A DNA stretch of 9,396 nucleotides from positions 1-9,396 of the forward strand of contig JBHJOS010000113.1 in the NCBI GenBank assembly GCA_050329415.1, in the 5' to 3' direction. Position 1 is the first letter of the stretch; each line of letters opens with the position of its first letter. Below, in pieces: positions 1 through 6,996 of the stretch. The stretch is from JANNOG01 sp050329415. GTDB lineage: Bacteria > Actinomycetota > Actinomycetes > Actinomycetales > JBBAYJ01. Below the pieces are notes generated by a model. It had not been told where the DNA came from. It did no database searches and saw only the letters and a list, made by a program, of their open reading frames with translations. The position numbers and the translations under genes are program-made.

Positions 1-59
1 ACGAGCGCCCCGACGGTGAAGAGGACCATCGACAGGTACAGCCAGTACGCCAGCTCCAC
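1..59 (-). CDS. nuoK: NADH-quinone oxidoreductase subunit K (5' part only, runs off window)
   Basis: The gene begins with GTG at 59..57 and runs off the low end of the window, so only the first 19 complete codons are seen: MELAYWLYLSMVLFTVGAL. This resembles the start of the first membrane helix of NuoK, the small three-helix membrane subunit of complex I (MrpC-like in fold) that carries conserved acidic residues in the proton path; those residues lie outside the window. The start is supported by a GGGAGGGA Shine-Dalgarno six bases upstream and by its position two bases after the nuoJ stop. Identity rests mainly on its place after nuoJ in the usual nuo order, plus the N-terminal residues. Confidence is high for identity; nothing can be said about completeness. 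Confidence 0.88.
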   Translation of the reverse strand, partial: MELAYWLYLSMVLFTVGAL

Positions 60-61
60 GC

Positions 62-856
62 TCAGTCCCTCCCGCCGGTGCCGCGGTGGCCGGGGTCGAT
101 CTCGCGGACGATGTCGGGCACGTCGTCGACGAGATCGGCGTTGGAACGGGCCTGGCCGCGGGCGGTGAGCACGCGGGACACCGAGAGCTCGCTGGGCGAG
201 CCGTCCGGCAGCAGCGCCGGGGTGTCGGCCGAGTTGTGCCGGGCGTAGACCCCGGGGTTGGGCAGCGGGGTGATCCGCTTGCCCTCGCGCAGGCGGGCCT
301 CCGAGATGCTCCGCTGGGTGGGCCGCGGGCCGAGCCGCTCGCGGTGGGCCAGGACCATGGCCCCGAGGGCGGCCGTCACCAGCAGGGCGCCGGTCAGCTC
401 GAAAGCCCAGAAGAACCGGCCGAAGATGAGAGCCGCGAGCCCGGTGACGTTGCCGCCGTACTCGGCGTTCGCCGCCGCCAGTCCCACGGGGTCCCCGAAG
501 GCCACCCGCCCACCCACTGCGCCGAGCAGCACGGCGAAACCCAACCCCGCCAGCACGGCGGCCAGGCGCTGGCCGCGGATGGTCTCGACCAGGGAGTCCG
601 AGGCGTCGACGCCGACGAGCATGAGGACGAAGAGGAACAGCATCATGACGGCGCCGGTGTAGACGAACACCTGGACGATGCCGAGGAAGGGCGCCCCGAG
701 AATCACGTACACCCCGCCGAGCGACACCATGACGACGGCCATCGACAGCGCGGCGTGAACCGCCTTGCGCACGAACAGCAGTCCGAGCGAGGCCAGCGTC
801 ATGAGCGGGGCGAGGATCCAGAACAGCCAGGCCTCGCCGAGACCGGGTCCGGTCAC
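62..856 (-). CDS. nuoJ: NADH-quinone oxidoreductase subunit J
   Basis: This is the NuoJ membrane subunit of complex I (ND6 homologue), 264 residues, which sits between NuoH and the antiporter-like subunits and helps couple quinone chemistry to proton pumping. About five hydrophobic segments are seen, at roughly residues 11-29, 33-54, 57-83, 98-116 and 148-170. The third holds the family signature VQVFVYTGAVMMLFLFVLML (62-81), where the conserved tyrosine (Y66) of the pi-bulge helix lies. After the last helix comes a hydrophilic tail of about 90 residues (171-264), long compared with the E. coli protein of about 184 residues; long tails are common in actinomycetes. The GTG start at 856 is chosen because it forms a GTGA overlap with the nuoI stop and has a strong AGGAGG just upstream. 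It ends two bases before nuoK. Confidence 0.96.
   Translation of the reverse strand: MTGPGLGEAWLFWILAPLMTLASLGLLFVRKAVHAALSMAVVMVSLGGVYVILGAPFLGIVQVFVYTGAVMMLFLFVLMLVGVDASDSLVETIRGQRLAAVLAGLGFAVLLGAVGGRVAFGDPVGLAAANAEYGGNVTGLAALIFGRFFWAFELTGALLVTAALGAMVLAHRERLGPRPTQRSISEARLREGKRITPLPNPGVYARHNSADTPALLPDGSPSELSVSRVLTARGQARSNADLVDDVPDIVREIDPGHRGTGGRD
66..73 (-). promoter_or_regulatory. Shine-Dalgarno for nuoK
   Basis: On the coding strand this reads GGGAGGGA, six bases before the GTG start of nuoK, and lies over the last codons of nuoJ. It supports the GTG at 59 as the start. Confidence 0.7.
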
Positions 857-1524
857 CGGACCTCCTCGTGTTCGCCGTCGCGCTCCGGCTCGGTGCCGCG
901 GTCGGCCGCGTACCGGCGCTGGGCAGGCGTGGCCCCGGTGACCTCGTTGCGGTAGTACTCCTTCTCGGTGGCGCCCTCGACCATCGGGTGCGGCGGCGCC
1001 ACCATCCCGTCCGCCAGCGGCGCCAGCAGCTGGTGCTTCTCGAAGATGGTGTCGGCCCGGTTGTCGTCGGCCAGCTCGTACTCCGTCGTCATGGTGAGCG
1101 CCCGGGTCGGGCACGCCTCGATGCACAGGCCGCAGAAGATGCAGCGCAGGTAGTTGATCTGGTAGACGCGCCCGTACCGCTCGCCCGGGGAGTACCGCGC
1201 GTCCTCGGTGTTCTGGGCACCCTCGACGAGGATGGCGTCCGCCGGGCAGGCCCAGGCGCACAGTTCGCACCCGATGCACTTCTCCAGCCCGTCGGGCCAG
1301 CGGTTGAGCTGGTGACGACCGTGGAAGCGGGCCTTGGTCGGCGGCTTGACCTTCGGGTACTCCTCGGTGACCACCTTCTGGAACATCGTCCGGAAGGTGA
1401 CGCCGAAACCGGCGACCGGAGCGAGCAGGTCGGTGACGGGGTTGCCCCGGGGGCGGTGGGACTCGGTGTCCCGGTACCGCCCGCGGGGGGTCTCCCCGGG
1501 GCGGTCGCGGGGGACGTCAGTCAT
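853..1524 (-). CDS. nuoI: NADH-quinone oxidoreductase subunit I (2x[4Fe-4S] ferredoxin-like)
   Basis: NuoI, 223 residues, is the ferredoxin-type subunit of the complex I connecting module. It carries clusters N6a and N6b and passes electrons from NuoG toward NuoB and the quinone. Two complete CxxCxxCxxxCP motifs are visible: CIGCELCAWACP with C83, C86, C89, C93 and CIFCGLCIEACP with C128, C131, C134, C138. Between and after them are family blocks such as YSPGERYGRVYQINYLRC (111-128) and YELADDNRADTIFEKHQLLAP (149-169). The first 30 or so residues are a hydrophilic Arg/Pro-rich leader ahead of the amphipathic LLAPVAGFGVTFRTMF segment; this kind of leader occurs in other actinomycete NuoI proteins. 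The ATG at 1524 overlaps the nuoH stop (ATGA) and has a GGAAGGGA nine bases upstream. Val30 is encoded by GTC, so no start exists at that tempting position. All eight ligands are present, so it should be functional. Confidence 0.98.
   Translation of the reverse strand: MTDVPRDRPGETPRGRYRDTESHRPRGNPVTDLLAPVAGFGVTFRTMFQKVVTEEYPKVKPPTKARFHGRHQLNRWPDGLEKCIGCELCAWACPADAILVEGAQNTEDARYSPGERYGRVYQINYLRCIFCGLCIEACPTRALTMTTEYELADDNRADTIFEKHQLLAPLADGMVAPPHPMVEGATEKEYYRNEVTGATPAQRRYAADRGTEPERDGEHEEVR
861..866 (-). promoter_or_regulatory. Shine-Dalgarno for nuoJ
   Basis: The coding strand reads AGGAGG, within a wider GAGGAGGT, four bases before the GTG start of nuoJ and inside the 3' end of nuoI. It is the strongest ribosome-binding match in the window and decides in favour of the GTG at 856. 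Confidence 0.75.
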
Positions 1525-2936
1525 GACGGGTCGTCCCTTCCGGAAGCGTCTGGTGTCCCGGCGGCCGGTCGCGCGGCGGCCGGTGTCCCGGCAGCCTCGA
1601 GGGTGCCGCGGGAGCGTTGCAGGGTCTGCCCCGGCAGGGGCGGGACCGGGTAGCCGTCGGCGAACGGGTCGACCTCGTGCGGCTGCGGCGGGCCGGAGTC
1701 GCGGTCGGGCGGCTTGCGGTCGCCCGGCCAGACCATGAGGACGGCCACGATGATCGCGCCGGCGACGAGGATGCCGATGATGAGCTGGTTCCGGCTCAGG
1801 AGCGAGTCGCCGATGACGACCCGGACCAGGGACAGCACGATCACCCAGACCAGGGCGGCCTCGATGAGGACCTTCCACCCGAGGTCCATGAACTGGTCGT
1901 AGCGCAACCGGGGCAGGACCGCCCGCAGCCAGAAGAACACGAAGACGAACGCCCACATCTTCCCGACGAACCACAGCAGGCCCCACCAGCCCTCGTTGAG
2001 GGCGCCGTCCGACAGGGTGCCGAGCGGCCACGGCGCCCGGTACCCACCGAGGAACATCGTCACCGCCAGCGCCGACACGCTGAACATGGCCACGTACTCG
2101 GCAAGGAAGAACAGGGCGAACTTGAGCGAGGAGTACTCGGTGTGGAAGCCGCCGACCAGCTCGCCCTCGCCCTCGGGCAGGTCGAAGGGCGCCCGGTTGG
2201 TCTCGCCGACCATGGAGATCGCGAAGATCACGAACGACGGCAGGAGCGGGACGATGAGCCACAGGGAGTCCTGGGCGGCGACGATCTGGGACGTCGACAT
2301 CGACCCCGTGTAGATGAACACCCCGACCAGGGCCAGGCCCATGGCCAGCTCGTAGCTGATCACCTGGGCCGTCGAGCGCAGGCCGCCCAGCAGCGGGTAG
2401 GTCGACCCGGACGACCACCCGGCGAGGACCAGCCCGTAGACGCCGACGCTGGCCGCTGCGAGCACGAAGAGCACGGCGACCGGGATGTCGGTGATCTGCG
2501 CCGGGGTGGAGATCAGCTGCCACGACCCGTCGAGACCGTCCGACCACGCCTCGTCCACGTACCACGGGATCCGGACCTCGCCCGCCAGCGGGATGACGGA
2601 GAACGCGAGGAACGCCGGGGCCACACTGATCGCCGGTGCCAGGACGTAGATGAGTCGGTCGGCGCCGGTGGGGACGATGTCCTCCTTGAGCGCGAGCTTG
2701 ACCCCGTCGGCGAGCGACTGGAGCAACCCGAACGGGCCGTGCTTGTTCGGGCCCTTGCGGGACTGCATGAACGCCAGCACCCGGCGCTCGGCCCAGATCG
2801 CGACGAGCACGTTGAGGACGAGGAACGCGAACACCGCGAGGATCTTGACCAGGGCGAGCAGCGGGGAGTCGTTGCTGAAGTCCGCTGCCGGTCCCTCGGT
2901 GACGACGGTCGCCGGGAACGGGAGTGCCAAGGTCAC
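1521..2936 (-). CDS. nuoH: NADH-quinone oxidoreductase subunit H
   Basis: NuoH (ND1 homologue), 471 residues, is the membrane subunit that forms the quinone chamber with NuoD and NuoB. About eight or nine hydrophobic helices run from residue 24 to 403. Two signatures of the family are complete: AERRVLAFMQSRKGPNKHGPFG (49-70), and the acidic cytoplasmic loop ETNRAPFDLPEGEGELVGGFHTEYSSLKFALFFLAEY (245-281), rich in the Glu/Asp residues thought to link quinone reduction to proton movement. The loop PLAGEVRIPWYVDEAWSDGLDGSWQLIS (116-143) is longer than in E. coli. After the last helix a hydrophilic Pro/Ala/Asp-rich tail (404-471) follows; E. coli NuoH is about 325 residues and mycobacterial ones about 410, so this one is long. 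The GTG at 2936 overlaps the nuoG stop (GTGA) and is preceded by AAGGAG at seven bases. The frame is open far upstream across nuoG, but that part does not resemble NuoH. Confidence 0.98.
   Translation of the reverse strand: MTLALPFPATVVTEGPAADFSNDSPLLALVKILAVFAFLVLNVLVAIWAERRVLAFMQSRKGPNKHGPFGLLQSLADGVKLALKEDIVPTGADRLIYVLAPAISVAPAFLAFSVIPLAGEVRIPWYVDEAWSDGLDGSWQLISTPAQITDIPVAVLFVLAAASVGVYGLVLAGWSSGSTYPLLGGLRSTAQVISYELAMGLALVGVFIYTGSMSTSQIVAAQDSLWLIVPLLPSFVIFAISMVGETNRAPFDLPEGEGELVGGFHTEYSSLKFALFFLAEYVAMFSVSALAVTMFLGGYRAPWPLGTLSDGALNEGWWGLLWFVGKMWAFVFVFFWLRAVLPRLRYDQFMDLGWKVLIEAALVWVIVLSLVRVVIGDSLLSRNQLIIGILVAGAIIVAVLMVWPGDRKPPDRDSGPPQPHEVDPFADGYPVPPLPGQTLQRSRGTLEAAGTPAAARPAAGTPDASGRDDPS
1534..1541 (-). 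promoter_or_regulatory. Shine-Dalgarno for nuoI
   Basis: The coding strand reads GGAAGGGA nine bases before the ATG of nuoI, inside the last codons of nuoH. It supports the ATG at 1524. Confidence 0.55.
1552..1596 (-). repeat. short 30-bp-period repeat in the nuoH tail
   Basis: A 15-base block at 1552-1566 recurs at 1582-1596 with one mismatch (plus-strand ggtgtcccggcggcc and ggtgtcccggcagcc). On the coding strand it gives the pattern AAGTP-AAARP-AAGTP in the NuoH C-terminal tail. It looks like low-complexity growth by replication slippage rather than a functional element. Confidence 0.6.
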
Positions 2937-5629
2937 GTGAGCGCTCCTTCCAGCGGGACCGGGATGCCGGTGGGTGCGGGCGACAGGCGTACCAGATCCC
3001 CCGCCGCGGTGCCCAGCGCGGCGCGCACCGCGCTGCCGCGGGAGTTCGTCGGCACCCACACCACGCCGTCCGGCATGGGCGTGAGCGCGACCGGCAGGAC
3101 GACCTCCCCGGCGTCGCCCGTCACCCGGACCTGACCGGCCGGGTCGACGCCGTGCCGCTCGGCGGTGGCGGCGGACATCCGGGCCACGGCGCGGTGGGCG
3201 GTGCCCGCCAGGTGAGGCTCGCCGTCCTGCATCCGTCCGGCGTCCAGCAGCAGCGGCCACGTCGCGAGCAGGACCCCGGACGAGCCGCGGGCCGCGCGGG
3301 TGGCACCGGTGGCACCGGTTCCCACGGCCGGCGCAGGCGGGCGGGTGCCGTCCCAGCCGCCGATCGAGGCGAGCTCGGCGCGCAGCGCCGCCGTGTTCGT
3401 GGCACCCAGCTCGACGCCCATCTCCCTGGCCAGTTCGTCGAGGATCACGTGGTCGGAGAGCGCGTCGGTGGCCATCCCGGGCTCGAACGGGCGCAGGCGG
3501 CCCTCCCAGTCGAGGAAGGCACCCGCCTTCTCCACGGTGGGTGCCACCGGGAGGACGACGTCGGCGTAGGAGTGCACGTCCGACGAGCGAAGCTCGAGGC
3601 TGACGACGAAGGTGGCGGCCGCGAGCGCCCGGTGCGCCTGGGCCGGGTCCGGCAGGTCGGCCGGGTCGACCCCACCGACCACCAGGCCGAGCCCGGCCTC
3701 GGCCGCGACGAGGATGCCGCTGGTGTCCCGCCCGGGCAGCGACGGCAGGCTGCCGACGCCCCAGGCCGCCGCGACGTCGACCCGGGCCGCCGCGTCCCCG
3801 ATGGGACGCCCGCCCGGCAGCAGGCCGGGCAGGGCACCGGCCTCGACCGCTCCGCGCTCTCCCGCCCGCCGGGGCACCCACGCCAGCCGGGCGCCGGTGG
3901 CCGCGGCCGCGTCGAGCGCCGCCCGGAAGCCACCGGGCACCCCGGCGAGGCGCTCGCCGACGAGGATCACGGCACCGGGGGCGCCGAGGGCCTCGCGCGC
4001 CCCGTCGAGGAGTTCCGGCGTCACCGTCGCCGGTGCCGTGGCCTCCCCCGCGATCGCCCGCAGCAGCGCGGCCTCCTGACCGGGGGCCGTCGGCAACCAC
4101 TCGGCGCCGACCTTGCGGGAGCCCGCGGTGAGGAAGGGCGCGGCGTCGTGGACGCGCAACCGCCCGGTCCGCGCCGCCTTGCGCATCCGGAGGAAGACGA
4201 TCGGCGACTCCTCCTGCGGGTCGAACGCGACGAGCAGGACCGCGGGCGCGGCCTCGAGGTCGGCGTAGGTGACCCGGATGCCGCTGCCGGCGACGGCGTG
4301 GCCGAGGAAGGCCTCCTCCTCCGGCGAGTGCGGGCGCGCCCGGAAGTCGACGTCGTTGGTGTCGAGCACGGTGCGGGCGAACTTCGCGTAGGCGTAGGCG
4401 TCCTCGACCGTCGCCCGCCCGCCGACGAGGACCCCGACGCCGTGGGTGCGGTGGGCGGCGGCCAGGCCCGCCGCGGCCGTCGCCATCGCGTCCGGCCACG
4501 AGGTCTCGACGAGTTCGCCGGTGTCCGGGTCCCGGACCAGCGGCACCCGCAGCCGGTCCGGCGCCTGGGCGTACTGGAAGGCCCAGCGGCCCTTGTCGCA
4601 GTTCCACTCCTCGTTGACGGCCGGGTCGGCGCCCGCGAGGCGGCGCAGGACCTGGCCGCGGCGGTGGTCGGCCCGGATCGCGCAGCCCGAGGCGCAGTGC
4701 TCGCACACCGATGGGCTGGACACCAGGTCGAACGGCCGGGCCCGGAACCGGTACGCCGCGCCGGTGAGGGCACCCACGGGGCAGATCTGGATGGTGTTGC
4801 CCGAGAAGTACGACGAGAACGGCTGGCCCGACTCGTCGAGTTCGGCCGGTCCCTCGGTGACCGCGGACTCCGGGGCGGCGTGCTGACGGTTCACCGGTTC
4901 CGGCCCGGCGGCGTGCTGATGGTTCGCCGGTTCCGGCCCGGCGAACTTGAGGACGTCCGGGTCGAAGGTGCCGATCTGCTGGCCGGCGCCGCGTTCCTGG
5001 AGGTCGATGAACGGGTCGCCCGCGATCTCCTGGCTGAACCGGGTGCAGCGCTGGCACAGGATGCAGCGCTCGCGGTCCAGCAGCACCTGCGTCGAGATCT
5101 TGATCGGCTTCGGGAAGGTGCGCTTGCGGTCGACGAAACGGGTCTCGCCCCGGCCGTTGCTCATCGCCTGGTTCTGCAGCGGGCACTCGCCGCCCTTGTC
5201 GCAGACCGGGCAGTCGAGCGGGTGGTTCAGCAGCAGCAGCTCCATGACACCGTGCTGCGCCTTGTCCGCCACCGGGGAGGTCTGCTGGGTCTTGACGACC
5301 ATGCCGGGCGACACCGTGATCGTGCACGACGCCTGCGGCTTCGGCATCCAGCGCAGGGTGCCCTCGCGGTCGGGGGTGGCGATCTCGACCAGGCACTGCC
5401 GGCAGGCGCCCGCGGGTTCCAGCAGCGGGTGGTCGCAGAACCGCGGGATGGCGATGCCGAGCTCCTCGGCCGCCCGGATGACGAGGGTGCCCTTGGCCAC
5501 CGACAGCTCGATGCCGTCGATGACGACTCCCACCTGCTCCACGTGCGGGGCCGGCGTCCCGCCCGGGGCCGCCCGTCCCGCGGGGGCGCCCCCCGCCGGC
5601 CCACCGGAGTCGCCGGTGGTGAGGGTCAC
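2933..5629 (-). CDS. nuoG: NADH-quinone oxidoreductase subunit G
   Basis: NuoG, 898 residues, is the large iron-sulfur subunit of the NADH-input module. The N-terminal ferredoxin fold has a 2Fe-2S set (C65, C76, C79, C102). Next come a His-Cys 4Fe-4S set in HPLDCPVCDKGGECPLQ (H136, C140, C143, C149) and a second 4Fe-4S set in CILCQRC (C189, C192, C195) closed by C283 in ICPVGALT. A fourth set has exact C-x2-C-x3-C-x27-C spacing (C309, C312, C316, C344), the N7 motif found in only some bacteria. From about residue 345 the protein continues as a molybdopterin-oxidoreductase-like domain that in complex I is structural. About 45 residues inserted between C195 and C283 (roughly 224-268) contain an 11-residue tandem repeat. 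The GTG start at 5629 overlaps the nuoF stop (GTGA) with GGGAG six bases upstream. A Gly/Ala/Pro-rich leader of about 30 residues precedes the ferredoxin domain. All ligands are intact. Confidence 0.98.
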   Translation of the reverse strand: MTLTTGDSGGPAGGAPAGRAAPGGTPAPHVEQVGVVIDGIELSVAKGTLVIRAAEELGIAIPRFCDHPLLEPAGACRQCLVEIATPDREGTLRWMPKPQASCTITVSPGMVVKTQQTSPVADKAQHGVMELLLLNHPLDCPVCDKGGECPLQNQAMSNGRGETRFVDRKRTFPKPIKISTQVLLDRERCILCQRCTRFSQEIAGDPFIDLQERGAGQQIGTFDPDVLKFAGPEPANHQHAAGPEPVNRQHAAPESAVTEGPAELDESGQPFSSYFSGNTIQICPVGALTGAAYRFRARPFDLVSSPSVCEHCASGCAIRADHRRGQVLRRLAGADPAVNEEWNCDKGRWAFQYAQAPDRLRVPLVRDPDTGELVETSWPDAMATAAAGLAAAHRTHGVGVLVGGRATVEDAYAYAKFARTVLDTNDVDFRARPHSPEEEAFLGHAVAGSGIRVTYADLEAAPAVLLVAFDPQEESPIVFLRMRKAARTGRLRVHDAAPFLTAGSRKVGAEWLPTAPGQEAALLRAIAGEATAPATVTPELLDGAREALGAPGAVILVGERLAGVPGGFRAALDAAAATGARLAWVPRRAGERGAVEAGALPGLLPGGRPIGDAAARVDVAAAWGVGSLPSLPGRDTSGILVAAEAGLGLVVGGVDPADLPDPAQAHRALAAATFVVSLELRSSDVHSYADVVLPVAPTVEKAGAFLDWEGRLRPFEPGMATDALSDHVILDELAREMGVELGATNTAALRAELASIGGWDGTRPPAPAVGTGATGATRAARGSSGVLLATWPLLLDAGRMQDGEPHLAGTAHRAVARMSAATAERHGVDPAGQVRVTGDAGEVVLPVALTPMPDGVVWVPTNSRGSAVRAALGTAAGDLVRLSPAPTGIPVPLEGALT
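2944..2949 (-). promoter_or_regulatory. Shine-Dalgarno for nuoH
   Basis: The coding strand reads AAGGAG seven bases before the GTG start of nuoH and lies in the 3' end of nuoG. It decides for the GTG at 2936 in a frame that stays open for kilobases upstream. Confidence 0.75.
3299..3319 (-). repeat. 9-bp tandem repeat in nuoG
   Basis: The plus strand shows ggtggcacc twice in direct succession followed by a partial third copy ggt. On the coding strand it encodes TGATGATR (residues 771-778), inside a Pro/Gly/Ala-rich linker of the C-terminal domain (about 764-786). The copies are identical, which suggests recent slippage. It keeps the frame. Confidence 0.7.
4874..4943 (-). repeat. 33-bp in-frame tandem duplication in nuoG
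   Basis: Positions 4874-4906 and 4907-4939 are direct repeats of 33 bases differing at two sites (c4887/t4920 and a4893/g4926), with four further matching bases to 4943. On the coding strand each copy encodes 11 residues, AGPEPANHQHA and AGPEPVNRQHA, near NuoG residues 230-251. The unit is a multiple of three so the frame is kept. The high similarity points to a recent duplication inside an insertion between the ligands of one 4Fe-4S cluster. Confidence 0.92.
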
Positions 5630-6996
5630 GAGGCGCTCCCGGCGAGCTCGCGGTCGGGCGCGGCGGTCCAGCCACCGACCCCGACGCTCGCGGAGCGCTC
5701 GTAGGGGAACAGCTCCCAGGCAGGGGTGTGCATGCCGGCCTCGAACTCCTCGCGGAAGTACTGGATGGCGCTGGTGATCGGGCTCGTCGCCCCGTCACCG
5801 AGGGCGCAGAAGGACCGGCCCAGGATGTTGTCACAGGTGTCGAGCAGGGTCTGCACGTCCTCGGCGGTGCCCTGCCCGGCCTCGATCCGGCGCAGGACCT
5901 GGGTGAGCCAGTAGGTGCCCTCGCGGCACGGAGTGCACTTGCCGCACGACTCGTGCTGGTAGAACTCCGTCCACCGCAGGACCGCCCGGACCACCGACGT
6001 CGTGTCGTCGAAGATCTGCAGCGCCCGGGTGCCGAGCATGGACCCGGCCTTGCCGACCGCCTCGAAGTCGAGCGGCACGTCGAGGTGGGCGTCGGTGAAG
6101 ATCGGCGTCGAGGACCCGCCGGGGGTCCAGAACTTCAGCCGGTGCCCGGTCCGGACGCCGCCGGCCATGTCCAGCAGTTCCCGCAGAGTGATCCCGAGCG
6201 GAGCCTCGTACTGACCCGGCCGGTTCACGTGACCGGAGAGGCTGAACAGCCCGTAGCCGGTCGACTTCTCGGTCCCCAGGCCGGCGAACCAGTCCGCGCC
6301 GTGCTCGACGATCGACGGCACGCTGGCGATCGACTCGACGTTGTTGACCACCGTCGGGCGGGCGTAGAGCCCGGCCACCGCGGGGAACGGCGGCTTGAGC
6401 CGGGGCTGGCCGCGGCGGCCCTCGAGCGAGTCGAGCAGGGCGGTCTCCTCGCCGCAGATGTACGCCCCGGCGCCGGCGTGGACGACGACCTGGATCCGTC
6501 GACCCGTGCCGAGCACGTCGTCCCCCAGGTAGCCCGCCGCCTCGGCCTCCTCGACCGCCCGGAGCAGCCGCCGGTACACGTGCAGCACCTCGCCGCGGAG
6601 GTACACGAACGCCCGCTCGGCGCCGATCGCGTGGCAGGTGATGGCGACGCCCTCGAGCAGCAGGTGCGGCGCGGCGAACATCAGCGGGGTGTCCTTGCAG
6701 GTGCCCGGCTCGGACTCGTCGGCGTTGACGACGAGGTAGCGCGGCTTGCCGTCCGCCGGAGGCAGGAAGCCCCACTTCATCCCGGTGGGGAACCCGGCAC
6801 CACCCCGCCCGCGCAGGCCCGAGGCCTTGACGGCGTCGATGATCGCGGCGGGCTCGGTGGCCAGCGCCGTGCGCAGCGCCCGGTAGCCGCCGTGGTCGTG
6901 GTAGGTGTCGAGGGTCCACGACCGCTCGGCGTCCCAGAACCGGGAGAGAACCGGTGTGAGGGTCACCGGCCGGCGGGAGGTGGTCTGATCGGTCAT
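5626..6996 (-). CDS. nuoF: NADH-quinone oxidoreductase subunit F (FMN/NADH-binding)
   Basis: NuoF, 456 residues, oxidises NADH with bound FMN and carries the N3 4Fe-4S cluster; it is the entry point for electrons. The glycine-rich flavin/nucleotide loop GLRGRGGAGFPTGMKWGF lies at 60-77, the FMN-binding NADESEPGTCKD at 91-102, and the block GAGAYICGEETALLDSLEG at 175-193 followed by RPTVVNNVES (213-222). The N3 ligands are C351, C354, C357 in ESCGKCTPCREGT and C397 in FCALGD. Length is normal for the family. The ATG at 6996 overlaps the nuoE stop (ATGA), and AAGGAG stands five bases upstream. A NuoE of the matching type lies directly before it and NuoG directly after, the usual three-gene input module. 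No anomaly is seen. Confidence 0.99.
   Translation of the reverse strand: MTDQTTSRRPVTLTPVLSRFWDAERSWTLDTYHDHGGYRALRTALATEPAAIIDAVKASGLRGRGGAGFPTGMKWGFLPPADGKPRYLVVNADESEPGTCKDTPLMFAAPHLLLEGVAITCHAIGAERAFVYLRGEVLHVYRRLLRAVEEAEAAGYLGDDVLGTGRRIQVVVHAGAGAYICGEETALLDSLEGRRGQPRLKPPFPAVAGLYARPTVVNNVESIASVPSIVEHGADWFAGLGTEKSTGYGLFSLSGHVNRPGQYEAPLGITLRELLDMAGGVRTGHRLKFWTPGGSSTPIFTDAHLDVPLDFEAVGKAGSMLGTRALQIFDDTTSVVRAVLRWTEFYQHESCGKCTPCREGTYWLTQVLRRIEAGQGTAEDVQTLLDTCDNILGRSFCALGDGATSPITSAIQYFREEFEAGMHTPAWELFPYERSASVGVGGWTAAPDRELAGSAS
5636..5640 (-). promoter_or_regulatory. Shine-Dalgarno for nuoG
   Basis: The coding strand reads GGGAG six bases before the GTG start of nuoG, within the last codons of nuoF. 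It supports the GTG at 5629. Confidence 0.55.

Noticed and set aside
853..2565. A longer 570-codon version of the nuoI frame
   Set aside because: The part above 1524 is an alternative frame of nuoH with Arg/Pro/Gly-rich noise; the ATG at 1524 fits the overlap pattern and known NuoI length.
3812..3830. Inverted repeat gcccggc-5 nt-gccgggc, a possible terminator hairpin
   Set aside because: It lies in the middle of nuoG, has no T-run after it, and encodes an ordinary LPGLLPGG stretch; a GC-rich coincidence.
2924..5704. A 926-codon open frame on the plus strand covering all of nuoG
   Set aside because: It is antisense to a gene whose protein has every expected motif. Its product is Arg/Gly/Ala/His-rich with no recognisable domain, and stop codons are rare in all frames of such GC-rich DNA. 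The other plus-strand frames (for example around 86-955, 1617-3134, 5728-7506, 8021-9358) are rejected for the same reason.
1521..5834. One minus-strand frame open for 1437 codons, suggesting a fused nuoH with a giant N-terminal domain
   Set aside because: Only the last 471 codons resemble a real protein (NuoH). The upstream part is the wrong frame of nuoG, and the GTG at 2936 has a good Shine-Dalgarno and a typical overlap with the nuoG stop.
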